Assembly: GCF_013402915.1 (NCBI RefSeq)
Contig: NC_050724.1
Location: 868,001 to 932,000, forward strand
DNA length: 64,000 nt
Direction: 5' to 3'
DNA from: Zygotorulaspora mrakii
Taxonomy: Eukaryota > Ascomycota > Saccharomycetes > Saccharomycetales > Saccharomycetaceae
Below the pieces are notes generated by a model that was not told the origin of the DNA, did no database searches, and was given only the letters and a program-made list of their open reading frames with translations. The position numbers were made by a program, and so were the translations under genes. This document shows, in pieces, positions 49,963-59,326 of the stretch. Position 1 is the stretch's first letter; every line of letters begins with the position of its first letter.

Positions 49963-50166
49963 TTTTGTATGCTCTTGTTATAACAGAAAAAGAGAAATGC
50001 AGATTCAAATTGTTCTCGTATCCTTGCAGCTTATGTTATCAATGATGCCGCATACTCCCTACAAAAAAATACATCAACTGTTATAACGTTTTTTTTTTGT
50101 TTTGAAATGACACAAAGTTTCTGATGCCGTCTTTAATAAAAAAATGAAGCAAAAAAAAAAAATTAC

Positions 50167-51426
50167 TTACACCTTCGATTTCTTATTCAATTGGTCAGAA
50201 TTGGTTTGTGGATCCGCTAGTGATCTCTTTTTTGTGTCATTAACGGTCTTTTCGTACAACTCTTTTATTCTTTTCGATATATGATCAAGTAATTCCTGTC
50301 TGACTTCTCCAGTTTTGATATGTTCATAATCGTACGGATTATTCAAAGCCGCAGTGATTTCTTCAGTTTCATTGATATCCTCTTCTATTAAATTTTTTAT
50401 TTCTTCAGCAGATATCTGCAGCTTTTCCCTTTTATTACTTTTAAGGTCGAAGAAGTTCTCTTCGATGAGTCTGTAATCTGTGAATATCTCTTCGTATTGT
50501 TTTGAAGTTACAGCTACAGGAAATTTGTCACGAAAGAAATTTTTTGGATATTTGAACGTTTTGTCAATAAGTTTCTGGTATTGTAATCCACAGTATATTA
50601 ACGATAGTGCAACAAAGGAGTATCCATCGCATAATAAAGAAACGGGCTGGGTCACTGCTTGGACGATGAAATTTCTGGCTTCTTGGAGTATCTTCGGGAA
50701 GACGGTCTTGAACTCTTCCGGCAAATCAAAATCTCTATTAAATCTATAATAACCACTGAACATTTCCTCTATGAGTTCCTTGGGATTTTCAATATTCAAA
50801 TCGAATCCAAAAGAGCAAAGAATCCTCTTTTCATTACTTACTAGTTTATCTCTAACATCCCATTTGAGTTTGTCCATGTTTTGCTTGGATTTCAAAGTTG
50901 TCAGATCTTTTGTCAAAAACTCGCAAGTAGCTTTGACATATGCATCAATGGGTCTATTATTCTCCATGGTCTTACATGCAGTGACTAGAATCGCTTGTGA
51001 AATATGAATGCACTCTGGGATGCTGGACGGTAGACCGTATATGAACCAGTATCTGAAGAATAAGATACAGGAGGCGGTATAGGTGTGATCAAAAAGATTC
51101 AATTTCTTTTTCAAGGTATAAAAATATATCAAACACTTTTCCATGGATCGTTTCATCTCCGTAGTTTGTTGCGGATCCATCCCAAGCTTCTCTATAATCT
51201 CCTTACAGCTGAAGATCCATGGATTCACAGGTGTCTTGATCACATCAGGCCACAAGATCCTCGGTTTGAACTCTGCCTTATTACCCTGAGGGGGAGTTCC
51301 TGACATCTGACGAGATTCCAATATGATTTCATCTAGAGTACCTGGGGTTTTCGTACTTTTTTCAAGCTTTGAAACGTCGGCATTACCATTCGTGCCAACT
51401 TGTTTGCCCGTCTGATCCACATCCAT
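50167..51426 (-). CDS. BUR2: Bur2 cyclin
   Basis: A 419-residue protein from the ATG at 51426; seven more upstream codons begin with a non-ATG codon. A cyclin box spans about residues 80-290, including [14 protein letters not shown] and [19 protein letters not shown]. The C-terminal end is Lys/Asn-rich. Bur2 pairs with the kinase Bur1/Sgv1 (CDK9-like), which phosphorylates Rad6 and Spt5 and the Rpb1 CTD linker, promoting elongation and histone H2B ubiquitination. S. cerevisiae Bur2 (YLR226W) has 395 residues. Its start is followed by SPR28 on the same strand at 204 bases, an interleaving of the two S. cerevisiae blocks. Confidence 0.88.
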   Translation of the reverse strand: MDVDQTGKQVGTNGNADVSKLEKSTKTPGTLDEIILESRQMSGTPPQGNKAEFKPRILWPDVIKTPVNPWIFSCKEIIEKLGMDPQQTTEMKRSMEKCLIYFYTLKKKLNLFDHTYTASCILFFRYWFIYGLPSSIPECIHISQAILVTACKTMENNRPIDAYVKATCEFLTKDLTTLKSKQNMDKLKWDVRDKLVSNEKRILCSFGFDLNIENPKELIEEMFSGYYRFNRDFDLPEEFKTVFPKILQEARNFIVQAVTQPVSLLCDGYSFVALSLIYCGLQYQKLIDKTFKYPKNFFRDKFPVAVTSKQYEEIFTDYRLIEENFFDLKSNKREKLQISAEEIKNLIEEDINETEEITAALNNPYDYEHIKTGEVRQELLDHISKRIKELYEKTVNDTKKRSLADPQTNSDQLNKKSKV

Positions 51427-51847
51427 TCTCTCAACGACCACTCGCAATATATTCGTTTATAGAGGAGTTAAATAAATCAAAACCCACAATGCAATTAAAA
51501 AACTTGCGCTGAATTATCACGATTATCCAATGTATTACATCTACGTTATAGTGTATTATTCTCTTTTTTTAACTAGCTGAAAAAAGTTTATTATATGCAT
51601 GTCAAATGCGTCACGTGGACAAGCCACTAACAATTTTGATGGGAATAACAATAATAATAGTAATAGTAATGATGATAGTAAGAATAGTAATAATAATTCT
51701 GATAACAATAATAATAATTATAATAACTGAAATATGTTTCTTATCATTAAAATATATAAAGTTCAAAAGCGTTCCGATTAATCCAAAAAATTCGTTAGTG
51801 TCCATAAATATTTGCAGTCAGTTGCCACTACATGAAGTTCTCGTTGC
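51427..51847. other. BUR2 promoter and MFB1 3' flank with AT-rich trinucleotide repeat
   Basis: About 420 bases. GTCACGTG (Cbf1 E-box) is at about 51610-51617, and an (aat/agt)n-type repeat runs 51646-51730. The open frames on both strands here come from that repeat. No gene is seen. Confidence 0.6.
51646..51730. repeat. Degenerate aat/agt trinucleotide repeat
   Basis: Direct reading shows aataataatagtaatagta-type units over about 85 bases. It explains spurious Ile-rich frames (51606-51863 plus, 51611-51805 minus). Confidence 0.85.
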
Positions 51848-53236
51848 CTACAGTTTTTCGTAGCATATCTTGTTGTCCCCCGTAACAAAAGCGTTGAGTT
51901 TACTTCTTTGCAGTTTTCTGCTCTTTAGTCTACTGCTCTCTCTAATCTCCCTGTCTCCCATATTTGACTGTAATCTCAATTCCGTCTCGTTACTCCGCGA
52001 CGGCACAACCTCGTTCCTATTTAGTCGGGAGGTATGATTTGACATTACCATGTCCTCGAGTTCATTTCGACTAGTTGGAATTCCGGCAATTATCAAATTG
52101 CATCTTTCCAATTCTTCAAGATACCCTTTAGAGATGTTTCTTTTAGAACTCGAAAAAGTGTTAGATAAGGAGGATAGCATATTATTGTGACCGGCTGATG
52201 TTAATACACCATATGATTTCTTCTTTTTAAGCTTTTTTTGATTCCCTGACATTGCATAATCGTTTGATATGAGCTTTTCAAATAAGGCGGCCTTATCCTT
52301 TACTTTATTTGAATTCCTCAATTTAACGATAGACTCTGATGAGGAAGATGTATTTTCATCGGAATTTCCACTATTTAGCTCATCTGAGACGTGTTCCAAC
52401 TCATAAATGGATGAATGCCAGCCACAGGTCGATAATTTCGGGGGCAGTTCGGAGAATATTGAGTTTGACGAGGATTTTGAATAATCGGATGACGTTGGGG
52501 ACAAAGTCCTAGGCTGTTTGGAAGTAGTGTCGAATGTTTTTTTATCTTTTTGTGTCGGCGTACCGATATCACTGTCGACATCTTGATCATTTACTGATAA
52601 ATTTTCTTCCAGTGATATCTCATGTTCTGAATCATCCCATGTCTCCTCATTGACTCTTTTCGATTCTATTATATCATCCTGAGAAGAGGCACAAAGTCTA
52701 TGAAACCCCTGTAAAATCTCCATGTACGTCATTGCCTCTCGCTCAATGATGCAATTACGGTTTTCCATGAATGTAGTGTTGCAACTTGCAGCATCCCCCG
52801 ATTCAATATTGGAAGTTTGAATTTCACCCGAACCTTCCAGTACATCTTTAGAAAGCGATTTTGAATAGCTAGTTCCAGGCGAGCTGCGCCACTTTGAGTA
52901 ACCTAATCCATAATTCTTCTGCACTATTCGTATAGATTCTAAAAGTGAAATGTTATATGCAGTTGTTAACCTCAAAATAACATGTCTGCTTCCGTTGAAA
53001 ATATCGAAAACGTCGAATATTAGTCGCCTTGTCCACTGATCCCGTCTGCTATGTAGGTTCATTAAAGTATTCGTCAGGAAAAAGTTCTCATTTGCCAATA
53101 CTCGCAATAACCTGCAACATTTAGCAATACTCTGCAACTGTTTAAGATCCAAAAAAGATAAAATTCGAAATATGACATTCAAAGGTAAATCTGTTAAACC
53201 GTGTGGTGATTCATTCGCACATCGATTGCTGTTCAT
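51848..53236 (-). CDS. MFB1: Mitochondria-associated F-box protein Mfb1
   Basis: A 462-residue protein from the ATG at 53236; the frame extends 22 codons upstream only to a non-ATG codon, and this choice gives the length of S. cerevisiae Mfb1 (465). The F-box is at about residues 14-55 (LTDLPLNVIFRILSFLDLKQ then LQSIAKCCRLLRVLANENFF). A Ser/Glu-rich middle and a basic Arg/Ser-rich C-terminus follow. Mfb1 anchors fusion-competent mitochondria at the mother-cell tip and affects mitochondrial morphology, apparently independent of SCF. It corresponds to YDR219C, next to SPR28 and GTB1. Confidence 0.88.
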   Translation of the reverse strand: MNSNRCANESPHGLTDLPLNVIFRILSFLDLKQLQSIAKCCRLLRVLANENFFLTNTLMNLHSRRDQWTRRLIFDVFDIFNGSRHVILRLTTAYNISLLESIRIVQKNYGLGYSKWRSSPGTSYSKSLSKDVLEGSGEIQTSNIESGDAASCNTTFMENRNCIIEREAMTYMEILQGFHRLCASSQDDIIESKRVNEETWDDSEHEISLEENLSVNDQDVDSDIGTPTQKDKKTFDTTSKQPRTLSPTSSDYSKSSSNSIFSELPPKLSTCGWHSSIYELEHVSDELNSGNSDENTSSSSESIVKLRNSNKVKDKAALFEKLISNDYAMSGNQKKLKKKKSYGVLTSAGHNNMLSSLSNTFSSSKRNISKGYLEELERCNLIIAGIPTSRNELEDMVMSNHTSRLNRNEVVPSRSNETELRLQSNMGDREIRESSRLKSRKLQRSKLNAFVTGDNKICYEKL

Positions 53237-53896
53237 CTTCCCCAATTCCTCAGGAATACAGAAGTGCAGCACTATAACAACAGTTAATAGCTCCAAAAGC
53301 AAGGCACTATTGGACGATATCTTGGAATCAATTTTAAGTGATCAAACACTGGAATCGCGACCGTGCGGAAGATACAATATCCACTCTTTAAATTTTTAAG
53401 CAATGCGCTTTCACTGAAGCTTACTTGAAAAACTACACCAAAGTAATCCTTCACAGTACAATTCTGTTTCTGCCTCTGCAATAGATTTTTGATTGTCGAT
53501 TGTTGATGTTGATTCACTTAGAAAACCAGGCTCTGATAACGTCCAGCTATACTTTTGACCTTTTTCGAAAGGATTTCTGATTTTCCTTTCCGCGCTGCTT
53601 CCACATAACTTTTGTTTTGGTTTTGCCTTAAAGAGATATTATCACGTGTATGTTTATAATAAAGCTGCTTTAAGGTGCCTTATTAAAGGAATCGAAGGTT
53701 TAGAGTTGCATTCCACAGTCCTTCGGATCAGCAACTTTGCCTTTTAGTTCGGCAGTGTCCTAATTTCATGTTTTTTTTGGTTTCGTTGTGTTCTTTTATG
53801 AAGCCCTTGAGCATCAAAATTAGGTTGAAGCGCACTTCATTATGAAGGAAGCTACTCATTCGGAGAAAATCTTTGAGCACTTGTAGCGTCCAGAAA
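53237..53896. promoter_or_regulatory. MFB1-GTB1 divergent promoter with candidate uORFs
   Basis: About 660 bases. CACGTG (E-box) is at 53643-53648. Two short open frames precede GTB1: ATG 53768 (with an in-frame ATG at 53798) to a stop at 53845, and ATG 53842 to a stop at 53886, ten bases before the GTB1 ATG. Stop and start of the two frames overlap in the sequence tatga. No other gene is seen. Confidence 0.5.
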
Positions 53897-55909
53897 ATGC
53901 TATATCGTACGTTATGTAATAGTTGGCTGCTGATAACGATCGCAGCTGTTCTGGCAGAGAACTCTGATTTGGCAGCAGATAACAGTGATCTAAGGATCCA
54001 TGGCGTTCCTCCAGAAAAGCAATATCTTTACCAGCCAATTGAGGGAACTGGGGGCAAATGGGCGTGTTTGAATGACCCGCAGAAGTTGATCGATATATCT
54101 AGAATCAATGATGGCATATGTGATTGTACCGACGGGTCAGACGAGCCTGGGACCGGTTCATGTGGTGACAAGGGGCCAAGCTTTTATTGTGCCAATGAGG
54201 GGTTCCTACCCAGGTATATTTCTCAGAGCATGGTTAATGATGGGGTATGTGATTGCTGTGATTGCTCTGATGAGCTGTTATCGCCGGTGAAACCATTTTC
54301 ACACAAAACTGACTGCATTACCTTGAGTAGCTCGTTTGATAAGCTGGTGCAGGAGGAATTGAGAGAGTATAAGGACGGACTGGGCGCATTGGAAAAAATG
54401 CAGACCAAAGAGAGCATAGAGGATTCAAAAATTGTCACCGAGAATCTGTTCGAGGAGATAGCGGTTTTAGAACGAGACCTACAGGCAAACGAACTAAAAT
54501 TGAATAGTACCAAGGACAAGTACAAAGAGCAACTCAAAAACAACAACCCTTTGTATTACGAGTTTCAAAGGTTGAACGAAGACTATATTTCGCATGTGAT
54601 TAACGCATCGTTTATTAAAATCATTGGAATGAGCGAGGCATATGAAGAGCTGATTCAAATTCTGAATAATTTGAAAGATTCGTATACCAAGTCTTTGAAT
54701 GATAGAGTAGTCAATTCAAATGTTAAGAAATATAATTTCATGAAGAATCAGCAATTGAAAAAGTTGAGCATTGATTCAAAAGTTGAGGAAGATCAACGCC
54801 AAGAGTTGATGAATTTTTTTAGTGAAGAATTGCCTGCCACCTTCATGGAGGGGAAGATTGATCAACCACCAACGTATCTTCGCGGAAAAATGATCTTTGT
54901 CGACGTCCTGATTACGGGTAGAACGGAGTATACTAGCACTGTACTGGACGCAATCAGAAAGCTGTCTGAACTTCTGAACGATATTTCGGAGAATTACAAT
55001 GTGAATTATCAAGATGCTGCTGTCAAAAAGTCTGTTGAGCTATACGCGAACTGGTTAGGTAATCACGCTTCTCTTGAAGAGGTTCAATTACCAGAGAAAT
55101 TTACAAGCCAGTTCACCGAATTGAAGCAGTTTGTTGAAGCTAATTCGGTGCACATCTTAACATCAGGCTCCTTGGAAAAGAATTCTCTGGATGCGAAGAA
55201 TATCGGCAATCACTTAAGATTTCTTTTGAGTAAAATTAAGCAATTCTTTAAGCAAGATTTAAGACATCAAATCGAAACTTGCGAGGAAATCAACACTCAA
55301 TTAAGGGAACAGCTCGAAGAAAAAAAATCAAAATTTGCGTCACTGAGAGAAACACGCTACGGTAATCGTAATGCATACATTCAAAGATTGATATCAACAG
55401 GTGCCATTGAGTGCATTCAAGGCTCTCTCTCAGGCTACCTGTACGAGATTTGTCTCAACCAGGAAGTCAGTCAACGTGAACTTGCACCGCCACACCGAGC
55501 TGTGACTATTGGTAAATTCCAACACATTCAGTTCGACGATGAGCAGACCCGTAAAGAAAAGTACATGGAGCATCTCAGAATCAAGTACCCCGATCAAATG
55601 GATTTGATGACAGAACTCGTTAGTGAGAAAAACAATATTCCGGAATATATCTTCGGTAACTTGCACGACATGAGCAATGGCTTAGCTATAAGATTTGAGG
55701 ACGGCAGCAAGTGCTGGAATGGTCCAAAGCGCTCAGCGACCGTTTTCGTCGCCTGTGGCTCCACTGTCGAAATTATAAATGTCTATGAGACTAGTAGGTG
55801 CAATTACGGCATTGAGGTGAAATCGCCCATCGGCTGCAATCCTCATTTCAACGGATTCTCTGAAACTTTCTCAGAGCCCAGCAGCCACCCTGTTGTCGCC
55901 ACAGATTAG
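53897..55909 (+). CDS. GTB1: Glucosidase II beta subunit
   Basis: A 670-residue protein from the ATG at 53897, which gives an N-terminal signal peptide (about residues 1-21, LLITIAAVLA core); the frame begins 8 codons earlier at TTG. Two Cys-rich LDLa-like repeats follow (GICDCTDGSDEPGTGSC and GVCDCCDCSDEL), then a long coiled coil (about 125-505) and a C-terminal mannose-6-phosphate receptor homology (MRH) domain (about 512-635; YEICLNQ, GKFQH, KCWNGPKR, FVACG, and ETSRCNYGIEV). It recognises mannose on the N-glycan and helps Gls2 (Rot2) trim glucoses from glycoproteins in the ER lumen. It corresponds to YDR221W (702 residues). The C-terminus lacks an HDEL signal, as I recall for S. cerevisiae. 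Confidence 0.93.
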   Translation: MLYRTLCNSWLLITIAAVLAENSDLAADNSDLRIHGVPPEKQYLYQPIEGTGGKWACLNDPQKLIDISRINDGICDCTDGSDEPGTGSCGDKGPSFYCANEGFLPRYISQSMVNDGVCDCCDCSDELLSPVKPFSHKTDCITLSSSFDKLVQEELREYKDGLGALEKMQTKESIEDSKIVTENLFEEIAVLERDLQANELKLNSTKDKYKEQLKNNNPLYYEFQRLNEDYISHVINASFIKIIGMSEAYEELIQILNNLKDSYTKSLNDRVVNSNVKKYNFMKNQQLKKLSIDSKVEEDQRQELMNFFSEELPATFMEGKIDQPPTYLRGKMIFVDVLITGRTEYTSTVLDAIRKLSELLNDISENYNVNYQDAAVKKSVELYANWLGNHASLEEVQLPEKFTSQFTELKQFVEANSVHILTSGSLEKNSLDAKNIGNHLRFLLSKIKQFFKQDLRHQIETCEEINTQLREQLEEKKSKFASLRETRYGNRNAYIQRLISTGAIECIQGSLSGYLYEICLNQEVSQRELAPPHRAVTIGKFQHIQFDDEQTRKEKYMEHLRIKYPDQMDLMTELVSEKNNIPEYIFGNLHDMSNGLAIRFEDGSKCWNGPKRSATVFVACGSTVEIINVYETSRCNYGIEVKSPIGCNPHFNGFSETFSEPSSHPVVATD

Positions 55910-56457
55910 ATACTTTAAACGCACTTATATAATATCTACATTACAACACATCCGCCGTTCAGCTGGCTTTACCTTACGTGTTTACCCACGCAAAGCATCC
56001 GTCTTTACGTACAAACTACACAATGGATCTGCAGGTGCGACTGCAGGTGCGACTGCGAGTACAGCTGCCGTAAATCAGCACCATGCCGCTCTTTCTATTA
56101 CAATTCACTGCGATAATACACGAAAACTTGTAACTTTATAAAATTTTCGCGTATCGAAATGTAAGCGAAGGAACAAACGGCAAAGTTGAAGATTCGTTGA
56201 CAAGGGCTCAAACAAAGTCCCTCGAAAAGCCAGACACCTTGAGCCCTCAACGAGGAACGGAAAAGAAGTCCACAAAAGCTGGAAAGGTGGCTTGCCGACA
56301 AGCTAAGGCTTGAAATTATAAAAATGAAGCAAGTGAACGAGCAGAATGTATGATTGCGGGCTTTAGGTTTAGGTTTAGATTTAGGTTCTTGGTTCTAAGT
56401 TTTACAGATATGGGTGGAAAGTTTCTGTAGTCGCAACAGGTACAATATCAAGGCATT
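55910..56457. other. GTB1 - YDR222W-like intergenic region with short repeats
   Basis: About 550 bases. It holds gcaggtgcgact repeated at 56031-56066 and a telomere-like tttagg repeat at 56362-56392, about 70 bases before the next ATG. An open frame 55893-56141 starts at TTG and overlaps the GTB1 end; I see no support for it as a gene. Confidence 0.55.
56362..56392 (+). repeat. Telomere-like tttagg repeat
   Basis: About five hexamers of ttaggt/ttagat are read just before the YDR222W-like gene. Plant-like (TTTAGGG) in look; probably a chance microsatellite, or a site for a Myb-type factor. Confidence 0.75.
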
Positions 56458-57654
56458 ATGCTTGGCAAGAAGGACAAGATAAAGTTTGCACCTGTGCAGG
56501 AGGTCAAATCTGAAAAGGACTATAGCATCGTTAATGACATCGAGCAGCTAGAATGGTACGTGAAGTCAAAAAGCAAGTCGGCGGGCAGAAGTCACAGTTT
56601 CATGAAAGCGGTGAAGAAATCGGTGGAGACGAATATTGAGACGCAGACAGTGTATTTCACGGATCTGGCAAGCGGCAGATGTGGCTTCATACAGGTCTTG
56701 TACTCGAGTGTCATGGGAGGGATCTATAAAGGCTTTCAGCTGAACTTCAAGATATTTCGCAGTCGTGACGTTGGCAAAGATGAGGAAAACATTGATATAT
56801 GGGAAAGTTTCAAATTGGGCGATATTCAGGAGTTTGAGGGGCTTAAATTTGTGTCTCCAGAGTTGAACTTTGAATTTATACCAGCTTCGCATGATGATGA
56901 AGTCATAGCTACACTGAAAATAGATGTTAATATGCCGCAAAATGGCTCCGACAAGCCAAGCTTGAAAATTGATCTAATGATTGATCTTTACCAAGGGTTC
57001 ACGATTAATCCGAACGGATGCAATTATTACTTGGAAAAAGGCATCAGCAAGGAAGAGCTAAAACAAAGGAAATTTCAATCGAAACGAGTGTTAAGACATC
57101 TTTTTGTACCAAGAGTTAAATGCCACGGGTCTATTGAGTATAAGAGCAAGGCTGGAGCGACAGTCATTCTGGACTTGATAGGGGTACCCGGTTCATATAT
57201 AGATGCCGTGCAGGGATTGCCGCCCAATAAAGCGGCTAGAGCATGGAATTTTCTTTGTTATCAAGATGCGAAGCGTTCACTCATTTGCATGGAATTTACT
57301 ACTACTGAGGAGTATAATGCTACAACGGTTACGATATGGTGTTCAACGAATGATCACAAAATTGAAACTGTTGGGTCAAGTATAAATAATGTCCCCGTGA
57401 AATTTGGTGCTACAAGAAAGGATGATCTCAACGGTTGGTCATATCCGACAGGTATTAACTTTCCATTGGATTTTAGCGAAGATAAATTACGATTGGTCAA
57501 CAGATATGATATCATGGGAGAGCTACCGTACATTGTTAAATCATTGGCAGAAAATGTTGCAAAAATTAAACCATTCATTTATCAGTATTGTCAAGATTCG
57601 AATTACAAAGATGGCAAAGGTATATCAATTGTAGAGAGTACTTTTATTTCATGA
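56458..57654 (+). CDS. YDR222W/YLR225C-family protein of unknown function
   Basis: A 398-residue soluble protein with no signal peptide or membrane segment. Blocks such as RSHSFMKAVKKSVETN, QTVYFTDLASGRCGFIQ and RAWNFLCYQDAKRS fit the paralogous S. cerevisiae pair YDR222W (415 residues) and YLR225C, uncharacterised proteins that resemble the Svf1 lipocalin-like fold. Svf1 is a ceramide-binding survival protein, so a lipid-binding role is possible by inference only. The place between GTB1 (YDR221W) and UCC1 (YLR224W) fits both duplicates. Confidence 0.8.
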   Translation: MLGKKDKIKFAPVQEVKSEKDYSIVNDIEQLEWYVKSKSKSAGRSHSFMKAVKKSVETNIETQTVYFTDLASGRCGFIQVLYSSVMGGIYKGFQLNFKIFRSRDVGKDEENIDIWESFKLGDIQEFEGLKFVSPELNFEFIPASHDDEVIATLKIDVNMPQNGSDKPSLKIDLMIDLYQGFTINPNGCNYYLEKGISKEELKQRKFQSKRVLRHLFVPRVKCHGSIEYKSKAGATVILDLIGVPGSYIDAVQGLPPNKAARAWNFLCYQDAKRSLICMEFTTTEEYNATTVTIWCSTNDHKIETVGSSINNVPVKFGATRKDDLNGWSYPTGINFPLDFSEDKLRLVNRYDIMGELPYIVKSLAENVAKIKPFIYQYCQDSNYKDGKGISIVESTFIS

Positions 57655-57698
57655 ATATAGTTACAGAAGATAGGTAATAGTAGTATTTAATATTAATT

Positions 57699-58727
57699 TC
57701 AAAATTGCAAATGAGGGGCCCTCCAATCAGGCAACATTTTTTCTCTGTAGAAATCTGATCTATCTTTTGGATACTTCCAGTTGAAATATCTTGTTGGTCT
57801 AGAGTCCAAATCAAAATAAGGTTCGATATTTGGCTTGACAGAAATATTCTTCTGATTTGTATCTGAATTACGAAATTTTTTCGTAAATTTAACAAGCGAC
57901 TTAGATAACGATGTTTCCAACGGATTGAAAATTGCATCCTTGTATTCTTCGTCAATATGAAAAAAAATCCACGGTTTATTCCTCTCATAACTAACAAAGT
58001 CATAACCTAAAAATATCAAATCTGAATGTTCAAAATAAGTTGGTGGCGTCATAGCCCTTTCCACCAATCTTATTTCGAAAGGCACCAAAAGAGGTTTCAC
58101 AGCTGCATCCGATAGTTCAAATTTAGGTACGTTCCCCATATTAAAGCAGTAGATTCCTGGTTCTTTTATAAAATCTCTGATATTTGTGGGCATGCTAATT
58201 GTTCTGTACTTATCATACGGAGAAATTCTGATCTCCGTGACCAATGTGGCCAATCTAAAGGTTCCTTCTAAGCTTCTAATGTGGAACCACCCATTTATAG
58301 GAATCTTAGTATCATTACTGCTGTACGGAAAAGTGGATCTACCCACAAATATTGGTCTATGATAATCTAGAGAATCTAAACTCCTTGTAAGATTTGAAAT
58401 ATTCATACAATTTAACGTGCAGTTCAAAATATTGAATATGAGTTGCCATGAATCCTCAATAAAGGGAAGGCTGGTGGACACTATTTTCCTCGCATCCTTA
58501 CGCAAGAAATTAAGACTCTTCATGTAGTTCCGAATATCGTCCTCACAGCATTCCCAAAACCGATTGCAATCTTCTAACGACGTAGTAGATCGAAGTAAAC
58601 CTAGTGTTTTCTCTCGATAGAGCTCGTTGTTTAATCTATAGAACTGCCTGCTCACGCCCTTTGATGTAGGGCACTCGCCCACAATTTCCAGCAAAATCTC
58701 AACAGGTAGATCAGTTACCGAAAGCAT
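57699..58727 (-). CDS. UCC1: F-box protein Ucc1-like
   Basis: A 342-residue protein. An F-box-like N-terminus is seen (LPVEILLEIVGECPTSKGVS, about 7-40); the remainder has no repeat domain such as WD40 or LRR. Position next to IFH1/CRF1 and the YLR225C-like gene matches YLR224W/UCC1 (369 residues), the SCF receptor that targets citrate synthase Cit2 when glucose is present and so limits the glyoxylate cycle. Assignment rests on the F-box and synteny. It is convergent with the YDR222W-like gene at 44 bases and divergent from IFH1. Confidence 0.75.
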   Translation of the reverse strand: MLSVTDLPVEILLEIVGECPTSKGVSRQFYRLNNELYREKTLGLLRSTTSLEDCNRFWECCEDDIRNYMKSLNFLRKDARKIVSTSLPFIEDSWQLIFNILNCTLNCMNISNLTRSLDSLDYHRPIFVGRSTFPYSSNDTKIPINGWFHIRSLEGTFRLATLVTEIRISPYDKYRTISMPTNIRDFIKEPGIYCFNMGNVPKFELSDAAVKPLLVPFEIRLVERAMTPPTYFEHSDLIFLGYDFVSYERNKPWIFFHIDEEYKDAIFNPLETSLSKSLVKFTKKFRNSDTNQKNISVKPNIEPYFDLDSRPTRYFNWKYPKDRSDFYREKMLPDWRAPHLQF

Positions 58728-59326
58728 CCCACCTATCGCAACCCTTAGAGCTCTTCATCACCTAGAATAACACTGAAACTTTAAGGCGCTTTTATAAATA
58801 TCGAAAATAGCTCCTCAGCCTCACCGCAATGTCTATAGGTGCAAATACACCTTTAGTTCACCTTTTTTTTCATTTCCTTTTATTTGATTCTTGCGACTCG
58901 TAACAGTTCCCGAAGGTGCTAAAAGAAACGAGGTCTGAAAAAGTTGAAAATTTTCCCCATGAAAAGCTCATCTCATAACAAAATAAATCAACTTATCAAC
59001 AGAAAGAAAGAAATGATTCGTGAGCAATCAGAAGCTTATTATACACTCTTTTGGTAAGAAATAATATTCAAACGGAGTCTAGCATAGAAAATCATCAAAA
59101 ATAGACATAGAAGAGGAGAGACAGCCAGAAAGTAGAAACAGTATAGAAAACATCGATCGGCCTAAGATTCAATTCAGTAAAGCTTGTTTTAGGTACGATA
59201 CTGAAGAATCAGAAAAATCTGTGATTAAAAGCTATTACAACGGCGGACGAAGGAGAGTACGAGAAATTCCGGGGATACACAGGATACAAGATAAAAACAA
59301 AAAAGTTAAAAGCAAGGTAACACACC
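58728..59326. promoter_or_regulatory. UCC1-IFH1 divergent intergenic region
   Basis: About 600 bases. An RRPE-like TGAAAATTTT (58945-58954) followed by CTCATC, the reverse complement of the PAC core GATGAG (58967-58972), lies about 355-380 bases before IFH1, so ribosome-biogenesis type control is possible. The rest is A-rich leader. No gene is seen. Confidence 0.4.

Noticed and set aside
51610..51617. GTCACGTG as a centromere CDEI element
   Set aside because: No CDEIII (TGTTTTTG...CCGAAA) follows at 80-200 bases; more likely a Cbf1 promoter site.
53643..53648. CACGTG at GTB1 as a CDEI element
   Set aside because: Again no CDEIII-like sequence at the proper distance.
55893..56141. 82-codon frame after GTB1
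   Set aside because: Begins at TTG inside GTB1, and its Ala/Thr run comes from a 12-base repeat.
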